A stretch of DNA of 64,000 nt from Geosiphon pyriformis. Its lineage: Eukaryota > Glomeromycota > Glomeromycetes > Archaeosporales > Geosiphonaceae. Below the pieces are notes generated by a model. That model searched no databases. It was given only the letters and a program-made list of their open reading frames with translations, and was not told the DNA's origin. Where the stretch lies: the NCBI GenBank assembly GCA_016748015.1, contig JAAOMT010000009.1:1775020-1839019 (forward strand), read 5' to 3'. Made by a program: the position numbers and the translations under genes. Of the stretch, positions 37,540 through 50,257 are shown one piece after another; position 1 is the stretch's first letter, and every line of letters begins with the position of its first letter.

Positions 37540-38175
37540 GATGAGGTTACACTCATTACAATACTGGAAGTCACATGAAATTAAACAGTAGTCACATAAT
37601 CGAGTGTTTAGCTATGCTAAATGTTCTTCCTGTTCTTCTCTGATGGGTGCCAAGTTTTGGTAATGCTCATGGAAGTTTTCTGGGTTGGTTTTTATGTCAA
37701 GAAAAGTGTCTGGATTTGGAATGAGGATGATGTCAACCTGTTCAGGCAGGTTGTTTTTAACTTCCAGAATTTCACTGGGCATGGCTCCTTGGACTTTGGC
37801 ATTCACCATTTGCCAAATCTTGTCCTCGTCATGTGGGTAGCCATCCAATTGGTTAATTGCTCTATGCCAAACTGCTGTTATAGGCATGTCACAACTCACC
37901 TAGTCACTAATAAGAATCGTGTACTGGCATGAAGCATCGCATGTTCTTTCTTAACCAGAAATGTCATTCCACATCCCTTCATCAAATAGCTGTTTACCAC
38001 AAGCGAGACATGGTTTATTGTTCTACTTGTCTTGGCACTTTGGATATCCATAGCATTTGTGATAGCATGGTTTACAGTAATAATGTGTTTGCATCCAGTA
38101 GTCTTTATCTGGCACAATTCATGCTCCCATGGAAGAGAGTTTTTTTCTACAGTCTTTGTATTTAAGTGGAATAAA
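37540..38175 (-). pseudogene. TyG-2 cysteine-rich domain
   Basis: In the relevant frame: CKDCRKKL, then a CC pair, YYCKPCHHKCYG, NKPCLACGK, CDASCQYTI and, after a spacer of about 90 residues (37612-37899), LCDYCLISCDFQYCNECNLI. The spacing matches TyG-1 and TyG-3. Stops interrupt it, one after GYPKCQDK as in the other copies. Probably zinc-binding; function unknown. Confidence 0.6.
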
Positions 38176-38409
38176 TGATGGCTGTAGTAGCGGCTAGCAA
38201 ATGGAGTATGAGCTTGTTCATCCTTTGGTTGTGTCTTCTGTGAGTTTGATTTCTCCAGGTATGTTTTTTTCTTTTTCTTTTTCTTTTTCTTTTTTCTCCC
38301 AGCTTATTGTTGGTAGCAATTCACTTTGGCTGTTGTTGGTCCAAGCATCAATGGTGGTTCTCCAAGTATGTTCTTCTCTTTGTTTTCCTTTTTCATTGTT
38401 GTTGTCATC

Positions 38410-39030
38410 CTAGAGGAATATTGGTGGTAGTTTATTGTGGTCATTGTCAGCCCACGAGACTTGATAGGCTTCCCAGGTAGGTTTTTTCTCTTCTTTTTCA
38501 AATTCAATGAGTGGTGCTGGTGTGTTGATAGTCTTAAAGTGATCACACATGACTGGTACACATGTATGTTGACCATTTTGGCTGAGTTGGAGCTCTTGCA
38601 TTGTCCAATCAAGTATGGCATTTATTTTAGTGAGCCAGCCATTACTAACTAGTGCTTGGTATTGAGTGGCTTCTATTACCAAAACTTTGATAGGAACTAT
38701 GATGCTGTTGACTTCAAAAGAGAAGTTGTCAATCTTGCCAATAAGAGTTTTGGTTGCTCCATCAGCTGTGATGATCCTTGTGTTGACAGCTCTGTCAACT
38801 CAGTGACCTAATTGATCCATGAGTTGTTTGGTGATAATGCTGCCAGCTGATCCACTATCCAGGATTAGTTTGATATACTGATCATTGACTTTGGCATCAG
38901 TATACATTGTGGTTATTGGTTTGGTGTCTAGAATGGCTCTATTGAATAATGGAACTAATGTGATTTCCTTAAGTTCAAATGGGAATATGGCAGCAAGTGA
39001 TTTGTCTTTAGTGCTGGTGGCTGGTAGAAT
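38410..39030 (-). pseudogene. TyG-2 retropepsin (intact DSG)
   Basis: Reads FPFELKEI, then TMYTDAKVNDQYIKLILDSG: the catalytic D-S-G is intact (near 38860). It is followed by SAGSIITKQLMDQLGH and the C-terminal VIEATQYQALVSNGWL block (ATG 38682). One stop follows LGH. It confirms the protease identity of the weaker counterparts in TyG-1 and TyG-3. Confidence 0.82.
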
Positions 39031-39429
39031 GTTGTGGGTAAGTGACTTCTGGTTGGTTTCCTATTTGCTAGATGCAGCATCTTTTGAGGTAATTAGAAAA
39101 CTTAAGTAGTTCTGAGAACTCGGGTTTTGGTTATACCCAGTTCCTGAACTCCACTGGCGTGATCCTAATAGTTGATTTGATGAACTGGGGATTGGTTAGT
39201 GAACCACTATCACTAATCTCCAGTTTTAAGTTACTCTGGATCTGGAGTTTCCAGATGTTATTATAGATGGGTTTTGGGACAGTGTTTGAATTGATTGTTG
39301 TGGTTGATAGACTATTTGTGACTGTGGTTGATATATTACAGGTGGCTGCAGTTGATATATTTAAGATTAATATACCAGTGTTTGATAAATTGGCATTATT
39401 GGTAGATAAGTGGATTGATATTGATTTTG

Positions 39430-41256
39430 ATTCAAATAATAATTTGGAGTAGGGAACTGGCGATCGGGATTCTGATATTGATTTCCCAATCATAGATTAC
39501 TATAAACACAGCAATTGGCTCTAATGTAACCTTGTTTACTACAGTTGTGGCAGATCCACGTTTTTTGTTGCCATGGCTGATTTGTTGATGATGATGAATG
39601 TGACTGATTTTGGAAACGATTTGCATTTCCCTGATTATTACGTTATTGAGAAGGCTGATAAATTGGGTGATTGTCAGCTAAGTATCCCTTTAGTTTCTGA
39701 TTAATAGAATCACTGAATTGTTTCAGTTTAGAATCCAAGTTAGATGATCCATTCATTACTAAATTTACAGCTTGGGCATAGTTGGCTTCTAACTCAACAG
39801 CTTCAAAATCTCTAGCATGAGTGACTGTAGTAGGAAGGTCTACCAGATACATTGAATGTACTTGTTGGAGAATGCTGCTGCGTAAGCCTCTAATGAACTG
39901 ATTTAAAATTTGTAGTGCTATAAAGTAATCAGCTTGGATAACTTAAATTTGGCACAGATTTCTGTGAAAGCATCTCAAGTAAGTAGTGACTGCTTCTGTG
40001 TCCCTTTGTTTTAGGGTGGTGAAAGTACTTGCCAGGCGGTTGATGCTGTTATTATCATTGAAATATCTTAAGAATTCTATTTTAAATGCATTAAAATTTT
40101 GGGGTTTCTGGGCCAAGCTATGATACCATGAGTTGGCAGTATCTTTTAGGAAATATGGGATAATTTGCATTGTTCTTGCATTATCTCAATTATTTGCAGT
40201 GATGACTTTGGTGATGTCATTGATCCATGTCTGGGCATTGTCCTCTTCACTGGTAAACTTCTCAAGTTTTGCAATTGGTGTCAAAGCCATTGGTACAATC
40301 AGTTGCTGTTGTTGTATTGATGGTTGAAGCTGTTGTTGTGGTTGCTAAACCAGTTGCTAGATAAGTTGTTATAGTGGTGGCTGATCGATGATAATATTTG
40401 GAGGTAAGTTTTGTTGATTAATTAAGTTGGGATTTCGGTTGTTCTAATTTGGCAGAGTTTTGATTTCTGGATTTTCTAGATTTCGATCTTGCTGAGTCTG
40501 AAAATTCAGGGTCCCAATATCTGGGTTCTTAGTAATTGGGTTCTGGTAAGTGAATTTTTGATCTTCAGATTCTTTTTTCTCTTCTTCTTCTTGTTCTTTT
40601 TCTGATTCAGTTGGTTCTCATGGATCAGTAATTTCGAAATCTGGTTGAAGTGGTAGTAATTGAACTCTTAATGGCATTGGTAATCTTGATTTAAATCCCT
40701 CGAAGTATGCACCATATGGTCCTAATAGATCTTCTTTCCTTTGTTTACTTTGGAATGAAAATTGTCCAAATGTTGATGTCATGTTTGATATAGACATGCC
40801 TGCTAATGCGATATTGATGGCACTTTCAGGAGTATAATAATATGATGAATTTGTAGGTGATTCAATTCTGTGTTTTTTCCAAGTAGGTGGTTGGATCTGT
40901 TGAGGTGTTACTGCTGGTGTTTGTAATTTTCCTTTGCCTTTACTGGCATAAGTAATTGGGTATCTTTGTTGTGTGTGATGTTTAATTTTTTTATTAATCT
41001 CAGTAATGATGGATGTGAAATTATAATTTGTTGGTAAGCTGGTGTTTTGGATTAATTCATGGTAAAAAGTTTCTCTTGCTGATTTAGTGTTTACTGGTGT
41101 TCCTAACAAATAGGCAATTTTTTCATTGACATAGAAATTAAAGACTGATTCTGCTGATATTTGATTGTGGTTCAATTTCAAGTATTGACAGTAGTGTTGA
41201 AATAAGAATTTTACAAGTCCTAAATGGTTTGCTCCTATACTTTCTGATTCTGCCAC
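39430..41256 (-). pseudogene. TyG-2 gag
   Basis: ATG at 41254-41256, 40-60 bp after the primer-binding site. N-terminal domain (NHLGLVKFLFQHYCQYLKLN), capsid-like segment around 39943-40170 (LKDTANSWYHSLAQ, LKQRDTEAVTTYLRCFHRNL), and a zinc knuckle near 39550 whose His is Tyr (CHNCSKQGYIRANC, CAC/CAT to TAC). The first 212 codons are open; stops follow at 40616-40618 and beyond. TyG-3 has a near-identical protein, including the knuckle with His kept. Confidence 0.85.
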
Positions 41257-41316
41257 TGTTAATTTATTTGTTGGTGCTGGTTCTCTGTAGGATTATACCT
41301 CACAGAGAGCACCAAA

Positions 41317-42190
41317 TGTTACAGGTAATTATTTGGTTGTTGGAGTAAATAACAAACCCATAACTTGGTGTTCAAGACTGTTGTCGATGATAAAAATCTG
41401 AAGGTGTGTTTATCTGAAGATTTTGGTTGAGTCTTTTGTATAATGGACAGAGATTCAGTGGTAATAGTTTTATTTGTAGCTTCCCGAAACTGCAGTTTCA
41501 TCAATTTTTTTCTCAGCATGATGGCCAGTGTTTTTCCTGGTAAGCTAATCTCAATTGAGTGTTCTACTCTTATTTCTGGGTCTTTTATCAGTACTATATC
41601 CTGATATCAGTACTCCACGCATTAATCCTCAATAGAGTTAGTAATAACAACAATTAAGACCAGAACATAAAAGAAATAACATAAAGAAATAAGCCAAGAC
41701 AATGAACAAGTTAGTATCCCATCAATAGCTGTGATCAAGAGCTATTGGTCCAGTGTGGTTAAGTATTAATAACTATCAATCTGAAGTGTTGATAGTAGAA
41801 AGTGGATTTGGATGGTGAATAATTTATTTATTTATTATATGTGAATAAAAAATTTCTAACTTTTGTATTCTTTTTTTTCTTTCTATTTCTAATGCTACTG
41901 CTATATATACATAATTGATGTTCTATGAGATCACTCACATTCCTGAGTGATGTGCTATGATTTTTTGAGCAATGTTTACATTGCTAAGCAATGTGCTCTA
42001 ATTTTCTAATATCACTCCACATTGCTGAGCAATATGTCATGTTTTTCTAATATTGCTCCACATTGTTGAGCAATGTACTATGATTTCTGACATTACTCCA
42101 CATTGCTAAGCAATGTGCCTATGTGCTAAATACTATTTTCCTGTTGGTCTGCTATTTTCTATATCTGTTTTCTTTTTTTTATAAGTAACA
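41317..42190 (-). repeat. TyG-2 5' LTR with U3 repeat array
   Basis: 874 bp, plus-strand ends TGTTACAGG and AAGTAACA. Between about 41930 and 42120 it holds about five imperfect units of some 38-41 bp built on the near-palindrome ATTGCTGAGCAAT. A TATATATAG box lies near 41902 in element orientation, downstream of the array as in a promoter. The primer-binding site follows at 41314-41297 on the minus strand. Confidence 0.9.
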
Positions 42191-42575
42191 ATGTTTTGGC
42201 AATAAGTAAATTAATGTTTAAAATATGCTTTAATCTTGTATTAATAGAGATATTTGTATACAATTTTAATATTAGAATTTTTTGTTTGTTTTTATATAAT
42301 AAGTAAATTGATAAAAATTTGCCAAAAATTTTAAAACTTTAAAAACATGTTTTATTAAACTACTGTTTATTATTATTGTAATTTTAATGCCCAAAAAATC
42401 TGTATTTAAATCAAAAATAAACATTTTTATACTATTAAACTTATTAATAATCCAAAATTTAATACTAAAATAAAGCTTAGTTTTTATAATAATTAAAATA
42501 TTATTATTTAATTTTCTATGTCATCTAATAATATTCTGTTTAGCAAAAATATTTATATTTTAATATTACAATAAC
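42191..42575. other. AT-rich flank of TyG-2, no gene seen
   Basis: 385 bp between TyG-2 and the ORF1-only element. Nothing recognised. Confidence 0.55.
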
Positions 42576-44882
42576 AGTTTGATTAAGATTAAAAAAAAAA
42601 CTCTTTGTTTCCTTAATTTTATGACTACAACCAAAGCAAAGAGTAAAAAAGCTACACTTGATATCTGTTCTGAGATATCTAATAAAATTTCAACCAGAGA
42701 AGCTCTCTTTGTTATAGAAGCAACTAGGCAAAACGTTTTAGAAGCCTTTCTTTTACCCAGTAATCATGAAAAGCTGCCTTTGGTAGCCGCTAAATCAACT
42801 TCCTTATTTTTGGCTGGTCTTTTATCAGTTAAAGTTCTCTCAAAGAGACACACTTGGGTTAGTCCCAGTGTTGTCTCTACCCCTTCAAAAAGCCCAAAAA
42901 TTTTTAATAATAGACCAGTTAACAAACTGGTATTTCCCTCTATAGCTTCAACATCTGGTGTTGTTAGCATTTCTTCTTCAAAAAAAATGTTCAAAAAGAC
43001 CAAAAGTTCAGAAAAGTAGAAGCAGTTGCTTGCCTCTGCTATTGTTACACCAAACCCCTTTGTGGTTCTCAATGAGATCTTAGATGAGATCTTTGTAGTA
43101 TCATCTGGCATATCATCCAAAATGGGCCAAGATTAACCACTGGCTGTGTTGCCAAATGTGGTGTTTTCTGGCAGATCTTTACTGGTTTTAGAAGCAAAGC
43201 AATCTCCTCTTGTTGAGTCACCTGTTCTTAAGAACTGGGCTGATCAAATGGAAACTGAATCATCTCCTTTTCTAGTTTCTGGTGCTACTTCTGGTGGTGC
43301 TTGGGAAACTATTACTAGTCATCAAAGGTTTGCTGAGTGGATGGTCTCCACTCTGGTGTCTAATGCTACTTTTAAGATCAAATTGGCTCATGTTAAGACT
43401 GTTTTTCAGTCTGTACATGGTTTTTTAGGTGCTAAATCTGTTTCAAAAGACAATGTAAAGCTTTTTTGTATAGAGTTTGCTTCTCAACAGTCTTTGGAAG
43501 CTGCATTTCTGGTTGAGCTTACAAGCTCTGTTTGTTTGGCCACTTTTAAAATTGCCAAGTCTTTGGTGGTTTCTGAATCTGGTTCTTCTCTTGCCACTGT
43601 TGTGCTGCATAATGTACTCTTGGGTGTGTCAGCTGCTGATATTAAGATGGCTCTTAGTGTATTTGGTAAAGTTGCCCATGTTGTACTAAAGTCTGCTAAT
43701 ATTTGGCAGTATGTGGTTGTTTACTTTAAGGAATTGGATACTGCTACTGCTGTTCTCAATTATTGGTCAATTCTGATGGACAAAGATAATATTAGGATCC
43801 TTTTAGTTATTAATTAGAATGAGGCCATTCTGTTTCATGATAGGTTCAAGGCCAAGTTGGTCAATCTTCTTTCTGGCTGCACAGCTTTTGAAATTAGTAA
43901 TATGATTTCTCGAGTTGGTGGGCGGACGTGCTTCATCCCTTGGTTTCATGATTCTGGTTATTGTTCCCAGTTTGCTTTAGTTATATTTGACTCTCAAAAC
44001 AATTTGGATTTTGCTGTAGTCAAGACTAGTACTTTAAGGAAATACCATATCTGGTGGGAAACTTCTGACTGCCAGCGCTGCTTTAGGTGTCAAGAAGTAG
44101 GCCATCTGGCTGCGGATTGCAAGGTTTCCTCATCTCCCATTCCCAAAGTTCCCAAGGTTTTCAAGTCTCATTTTGTGGATTCTGCTTCATATGCCAAGAC
44201 TGCTGCTCCTTTTGGTCTTTCTGAGTTTCCTTCTTTGGTGGCTCTTTTGGCTGCTTCTGCTGCTGATCCTGCTGTTGGTTTTAGATTTGACTTTTTGGAA
44301 AAGCAGATTTCGGATTTGGCTGCTCTGGTTAAGTTTATTGTTGAGCTTGTTGGTTCTTTGGTTGCTTTGGTGTCTCGTCTTCTTGATGATAATACTGTTA
44401 AGACTGTTTAGATTGAGAAAGATATCATTTCTATGAAGAGTGCTGCTAACAATTTTGCTAACCTTATAATTGAAGTTTCTAAGGACATTGCTTGTCTTAG
44501 ATCTGAGGTTGACTTTGGTGGTATAGATTATAATGGTATGTTGGCTGCTAAGCTTTTCTTTTTAAGTGAGGACACTATTGAGCATGTTATTGCTTTGTAG
44601 CAAATGTCTAGTGCTGAGAGTAGAAGCAATATTAAGTCTACTAGATTGTTTTTTAGCAAGTTTATTTTTGACTCTAGGAATCTGAATGGTATTATTGAGA
44701 GAATTCATGGGTTGGGGTTATTCTCACCTACTTTTGATTCAGTGTAGTGAGTCCTTGATTGGGCCAAATGTCTGATTATGTGTAGAAAATACATAATTTA
44801 CACTTATAATGTAATTTCTTCTGTAATATCATAGTTTTAGGTAATGTTTGGGTCTTGCTCGTTAAAAAAAAAAAAAAAAAAA
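42576..44882 (+). mobile_element. ORF1-only LINE-like element with poly(A) tail (non-autonomous)
   Basis: Flanked by CAATAAC (42569-42575 and 44883-44889) and ending in 19 A (44864-44882), the marks of target-primed reverse transcription. Between them is one ORF1-type frame and a short 3' UTR; no endonuclease or RT is present. The target duplications at both ends argue that it inserted in this form instead of being cut down later, like mammalian HAL1 ('half L1'). Confidence 0.75.
42621..44747 (+). pseudogene. ORF1 protein of the non-autonomous element (RRM-like + CCHC)
   Basis: A single frame from ATG 42621 to TAG 44745-44747, about 708 codons, interrupted by only five stops (near 43018, 43134, 43815, 44409, 44598). 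A Ser/Lys-rich N-terminus is followed by two RRM-like regions (around 43300-43560 and 43570-43815, with VVLHNVLLGVSAADIKMALS). Next comes a perfect zinc knuckle CFRCQEVGHLAADC (near 44086-44127), then an Ala/Leu-rich stretch and a C-terminal coiled-coil-like tail. It would bind RNA. The stop at 44598 falls where the related sequence would have Trp. Confidence 0.75.
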
Positions 44883-44889
44883 CAATAAC

Positions 44890-46713
44890 TATTTTTTAGA
44901 TTAAGTTACTTATTAAAAATAGAAAAAAATACTATATTACTGCTTAAACAGAATAAATTTATTTTTTTATGATTGTTTTAATTAATTTATCTAAGATTAA
45001 TATGTTGGTTTCAAAACCAAAAATTTTAAAAATTAGTATTTTTAAGCTATAAATAGTTCTTAAGAATTTTTTACTACAACAGACATAACTTAATAAATTA
45101 GTAATATTTTATTAACAACTATATTCAAAACAGAATTATTTACAAATAAAAAAAGACCAATATTATTATTTTTTTTTTATAAAAGCATCTTTTTTGTACT
45201 TGATAAATAAGAAAAAAAATCCAATTTGTAAGAAATTTTAGTAATTTAGTTAGCAAAAAGTACCAAAAAATATTTCAAAATATCCAAATAAAAATTTAGA
45301 ATTAAAATTATAATACAATTATTTAAAACATTAGAATTACTATTTAATATTAAAAACTATAAAAAAAACATAAAGTAAAATAGAATTTATATTATTAATT
45401 ATTGATATCTAAGTTTTACCACCAAAAACGATTAGACAAAAAATTTAAACTTGTTTTTATATATATATATATATATATGTAAGATATTATTTGTCAAAAT
45501 TAGAAAATTTTTTTTTATTATGATTAAACACTTTTTTTTTAAGTATATAATTACTTAAAACATAATTATAAGCAATATACAAAAATAATATTAGATTAAT
45601 TTAACACAAGTTTATGTTTCTAAAAACTGAAATTAAATAAATAACAATATTTTTAAAAATAACTAATTCAATATACATTATAATATAATAAATTTATATA
45701 TAAATAATTAAATTATATACTATAATATATGTTTTTTATTATATAATATAAGTAAATCTAACAGATTATAAGCAGTAATACTAGTTAAAAATATGTAAAA
45801 AAAGCATAATACTGGTTTCTAAAGTTTTATGTTTATTTTTTATAGTAATTTTGGCTATTTACACAGAATTTTTATTTAACTAGTATTTTTTGTTATAAAT
45901 TAATAAATTGTATTTTAATTGTTTTTATCTTATTAAACTTAACTAGTATTAATTTCAATGCTAATTTAGAAAAATTAATTAAGATATCTTTAATAATTAC
46001 ATTTAAATCAAACTTAATATTAATTTATTTTAAATTAGTATTTACTAAAAATTTTTTACAATAGTTAAATTTTTAATCAAATTAAAACTAAATTTAAAAA
46101 TAAATGTTAATTAAATAATTTTATGAAATTTTAAAAAAAATAAAGTTTCTTTAAAACTGTTTACTTAATAAAACAATTTTTTTATAATCTTTAATTTATC
46201 ATTTAAATTTTACTTAAAAACATTAATATCTAAAACAAAAAATTTTATTAAACCAAAAACTTTTATTTTTTTAACTGAAAAAGTATCTTAAATATTTCTA
46301 ATAATAAAAACTGGTAAAAATAAATCTAAAATTTTGTTATTATTTATATTATTGACAATAAAAAAATATAGTATACTTATTATATTATAAGTTATTATGT
46401 AAGTTTTGTATAATATCTTATTATTTGTATTATTAATATTATTACTTTTTATGTTATTTAAATTAAAATATCTAATTTTTTTCACAATTAAAATATTTAA
46501 ATATCCAATATTTAAAATTCTACTAATGTTATCTATCTTATTTTCTACAAACTGTTATTAGAAATGTTTAAAATATTAAGAGCCATAAAACCAATAAATA
46601 TCTTAACTATAATAGTAAAAACATTGAATTTTTTTGTTTTTTTGTCTGTATTTTTGTAAACAAACATTAACAAAAACTGATTTTTTTTAATATTAAAATA
46701 AGTATTGTACCAG
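44890..46713. other. AT-rich desert, no gene seen
   Basis: 1.8 kb with an (AT)n run near 45458-45478. No credible coding frame on either strand. Confidence 0.65.
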
Positions 46714-49326
46714 TTTTTTTTTTTTTTTATTATGCATTTAATGAGTGAAATCCAATCACTATCTAGTACAAAGAACCAAACTAAGAGGCTCAAACTAAAC
46801 ATGACTCATGTACTTCTTACATGTGGCTAGCCATTCAAGCCAGACAAAGTGACACTATACACTTATATTAACCAATACATCACCACCCAGACCAGAAAAA
46901 AAACTACATGGCCTCTGATGACCAAAGCTAACAGCAAAAGACTCAGCCAGACCAAGCAACCTATCAACCCCATCAGACAAAACCGAAAACACACCACGAA
47001 AAAGCCCAGAAATAATACCACCATCATAAACCAAACCAGCCTTTTCTATCTTTACCCAGTAACTAAATCTCACCAACTACACTTTAGCATGATGCAATTC
47101 CACAACAAATCTTACAAAGTTAGCAATCCGAGCAACAGCCACCTCCTTATCATTGAAAACACAACAAGCCTCCTTATACCACTCATCCAGCACAAACTCT
47201 TTGCAAACCAAAGCATATAGCTCCACATCGATAAAACATTGAGATAAAACCTGTAGCATGGCAGATGCAGAAGAGCCAGAAATACTGGCCAAAACAGACT
47301 AATAGGCAGAAAGTTCAGCCAAAATCTCACCATAAATGTCAGACTCATAAACACAAGTAAAAGAATGGTCGGAGAACTCTACACCACCACACAACAAACA
47401 CAACACACCAGGGTAGTGTCTGTCATACAACCTCTTTCTAACTGTTACTGGCAATTTTCTGTGTACAGCTTTCATAAGATAAGTATGAAGCATTGAGGAC
47501 TTATGACTAGTGAAACCAGTGAGCATATGAGAATCAGGATGCTACACCAATGCAGTAACAACCCAGTTTATGCAAACAATTATCACATCTGAAACCACAT
47601 CAAAACCAGGACCAGCTTTCCAATGAGCACAGCAAACAGAGTGAAAAATATCCCTAACAAAATGACAAGCATTACTGGAGACAGAAGTATCTTCAACAAC
47701 CAGAAAATGTTCACGCACACCAGCCAACAGAGAAAAGGGAGACCCAGAAGCAGTCCCAGCAGCCAAGTCAGCCTTCACATTTCCAGAAATCCCAGAATGA
47801 CCCTTCACCTTAACCCAACTCATACTAAAATCTTTATCCTTGACCAAATTGAAAATATGATGTCTTTCTAGCCAGCATTAATTACGGAAATTGGGGGCAG
47901 CCAAAGACAGCTTAGACACACAAGCATTAATGGCAGCCTGGCTGTCAAGATGCAACACTACAGTACTTAAAAAAAGAACACACTCCAAAGACAAAGCAAC
48001 AGCCTGTAATTTGGTCATAGTTGATAACAAAAGACCCCAAACAGCAACACCAATACTCAGATACATGGCCGGAAAGTAGGCAGCAGCACCACTGGTAACC
48101 TCAGTAGAACCAAAATTTTTTAAAGACCCATTTGTAAAAATCTCAAAAAAACCCAACCATACATCGTGTAATTTATTCTTCACAGCAGAAAACTCCCCAG
48201 ACCCCAAAATGTTCAACTTATGCAGCACAGCAGAGCCAGCAAAACCAGATAATGAAAACTCTTACTCTTCAAAAACTCAGAAAAAACTGTGAACCAACAA
48301 AGTACAAGACCATGTAGATCCAACCTTTTCCAATGGTGAAATGTCTTTCAATCCATCAAACCACACTTTTTATCAAAAAACCAATCTCCAAAAGTAACAA
48401 CAAAGTGCCTAAGTAAGATGACTGAGTCAAAATACAAAGACTTCCTGAGAACAGAGGATAAAAAAAAGCGACCAGGACTACGAAACGCAGTAGAGAAATT
48501 GTTCATCAAAGATAGCTTATTGTCCAAAAAAATTCTCACCAACCCAGCCAAAAAATTGTTCACCAGACTAATGCACAACCTGATAGAAAACTGCAGAGAA
48601 TCTAAAAAAGCCCAACTAAGAACCTGCAAATCCAAGAATCTATGACTAAACAAACACCTGAGAATACCAAAAGCATTGAAAAACATTATCAAAACAGCCA
48701 CCTTTTCTTCAGATTGCACCTGTTCAAAAGGTTTCAGGCCATACAATGATGGATGATGCAAAACAGCATCAGGAAAATTATTGGGAAGACAAGTTTTAGA
48801 TCTGAGATCCTTCCTAACCAAGACATCTCACTTGTGACAAACATTAGAAAAGACAAAACTGAACTGAATGCAATAACTAACAATAGGCTGCAAGACAGCC
48901 GAAACCAAATACGAGAATTGTTTGTTTGTAACAGCTTTTCTAAGCACAACATTGACAAAAAAACACACATTTACATGAGCTTTGGCAACACTTAGCTTGA
49001 ACAACTCCTTAGTTGACAAAAAAATACCCAAATAATAATAAGTCTTGCCCTTCTTAGCAATCAAAATTGGCTGACCACAAATACTCAGTGAAGCAACCTT
49101 AACACCCTGATTTATGAGAATAGCCACCATCTTCTCACTGTTGATAGAAATATTGTTGATCACAAAAAACTTGCTGGCAATGTTCAATGCATATTGAGTA
49201 GAAGCCTGACAATTCCCAACTCAGATTGTATCATCAACAAACATGTCAGCTGAAAAGTACAAAGTCAAACCACCACCACTCTCAATCCTATCAGTCTTCA
49301 AAACAAACTTAGTATCAATCTAGTAC
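46714..49326 (-). mobile_element. LINE B, 3' part (split by TyG-3)
   Basis: Minus-strand continuation of the LINE at 59469-62700. It ends in a plus-strand poly(T) at 46714-46728, its poly(A) tail. If TyG-3 and one target duplication are removed, the frame runs straight across: ...KQLCG from 59469 joins Y-x-IDTKFV from 49326. Confidence 0.88.
46860..49326 (-). pseudogene. LINE B ORF2, RT C-terminal half, RNase H and zinc motif
   Basis: Contains the RT catalytic box FVDDTIW (near 49230), the thumb region (AKKGKTYYYLGIFLSTKELF; PIVSYCIQFSFVFSNVC), and an RNase HI domain (EIFTNGS, LHLDSQAAINACVS, VKVKGHSGISGNVKADLAA; 47540-48228). A C-terminal CX2CX7HX4C knuckle (CLLCGGVEFSDHSFTC, near 47390) follows. 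The first RNase H Asp is Asn (FTNGS for FTDGS). Several frameshifts and stops break it. Confidence 0.85.
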
Positions 49327-49330
49327 TCAC

Positions 49331-50195
49331 TGTTACTCATAGAAATATAGGAAATATATTAGCATAGTTATTAGCCAATCAGAAGTAGACATAGTAAATG
49401 TGAAATTCCAGAATTCCTCTCAGGAATTGCAAGATTTCAGGAATTACAGGATTCTCACATGAGGAATTATAGAATTCCAGAATTCCAGGATTCCTCTCAA
49501 AAGAATTGCAGGATTCCAGGAATTCCAGAATTCCTGTTGTGAAGAATTGAGAAATTAAGAAATCTCAATTATGTATATATAGCAAGAGTGTTAGAAGTAG
49601 AAAAAACAGATCTTGTAGTTTAGATTTAATCTAAACAATCTTCCAAATTACAATTATCAAATAAATAAACTATTTGTTATCTCAAATCCACCTTCACTAT
49701 CAACACTTCATGTTGATAGTCTTTGATACTTAACCATACTGAAACAATAGCTTTTGATTACAGCTATTGACAAGATACTAACTTGCAATTGTATTCAGCC
49801 AAAATTCCATTTTCTTTTATTTTTCTTTTATTTCTTTTATTTTTTCTGTTTCATTTGATTTTATTGTTGTGCACTAATTGATTGAATAAAGCGCTAGATT
49901 ACTGATGTCAAGGATTGCTTGGTAAAAGACCTCTATGAGAGGATAAGACACATACAATAGATATGGAATACTTACCAGAGGATTGCTGGCCACCAAGCCA
50001 AGAGAAAAATTGATGAAACTGCAGTTTCAGAAAGCTATGGATAAAACCATTATTTGGATCTCTGTTCATTATACAAAAAACTCCAACAAAACCTTCAGAT
50101 ACAAAATCTTCAGATTATCAACAACACCAATAGCTTTGAGCACCAAGTTACAAGTTTGTTATTTGACTTGAGACTCTAAATAATCACCTATAACA
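49331..50195 (+). repeat. TyG-3 5' LTR
   Basis: 865 bp, TGTTACTCAT...CCTATAACA. U3 holds a dense array of GGAATTCC-like palindromic hexamers (GGAATTGCAGGATTCC type, 49404-49545). A TATATATAG box follows near 49575. The primer-binding site starts at 50198 (TGATGCTCTCTGTGAGG, TGG changed to TGA). Confidence 0.92.
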
Positions 50196-50257
50196 TTTGA
50201 TGCTCTCTGTGAGGTATAATTCTACAGAGAACCAGCACCAACAGCAATCATCCAAAA

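Larger units (their letters stand above)
32090..42190 (-). mobile_element. TyG-2: Ty3/gypsy-type LTR retrotransposon with dUTPase
   Basis: LTRs at 41317-42190 (5') and 32090-32922 (3') enclose the internal region read leftward: gag, protease, Cys-rich domain, dUTPase, RT, RNase H, integrase, ORF3. Flanked by ATGT on both sides (32086-32089 and 42191-42194), which is ACAT in element orientation, as for TyG-1. Closely related to TyG-3 in coding regions, but with a different U3. Fewer stops than TyG-1. Confidence 0.93.

Noticed and set aside
41930-42120. Repeat array considered as CRISPR
   Set aside because: Units are imperfect, contiguous and lie inside a eukaryotic LTR; there are no unique spacers or cas genes.
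46288-46802. Short minus-strand frames in the desert before LINE B
   Set aside because: Lys/Asn/Ile/Phe-rich translations typical of random AT-rich DNA.
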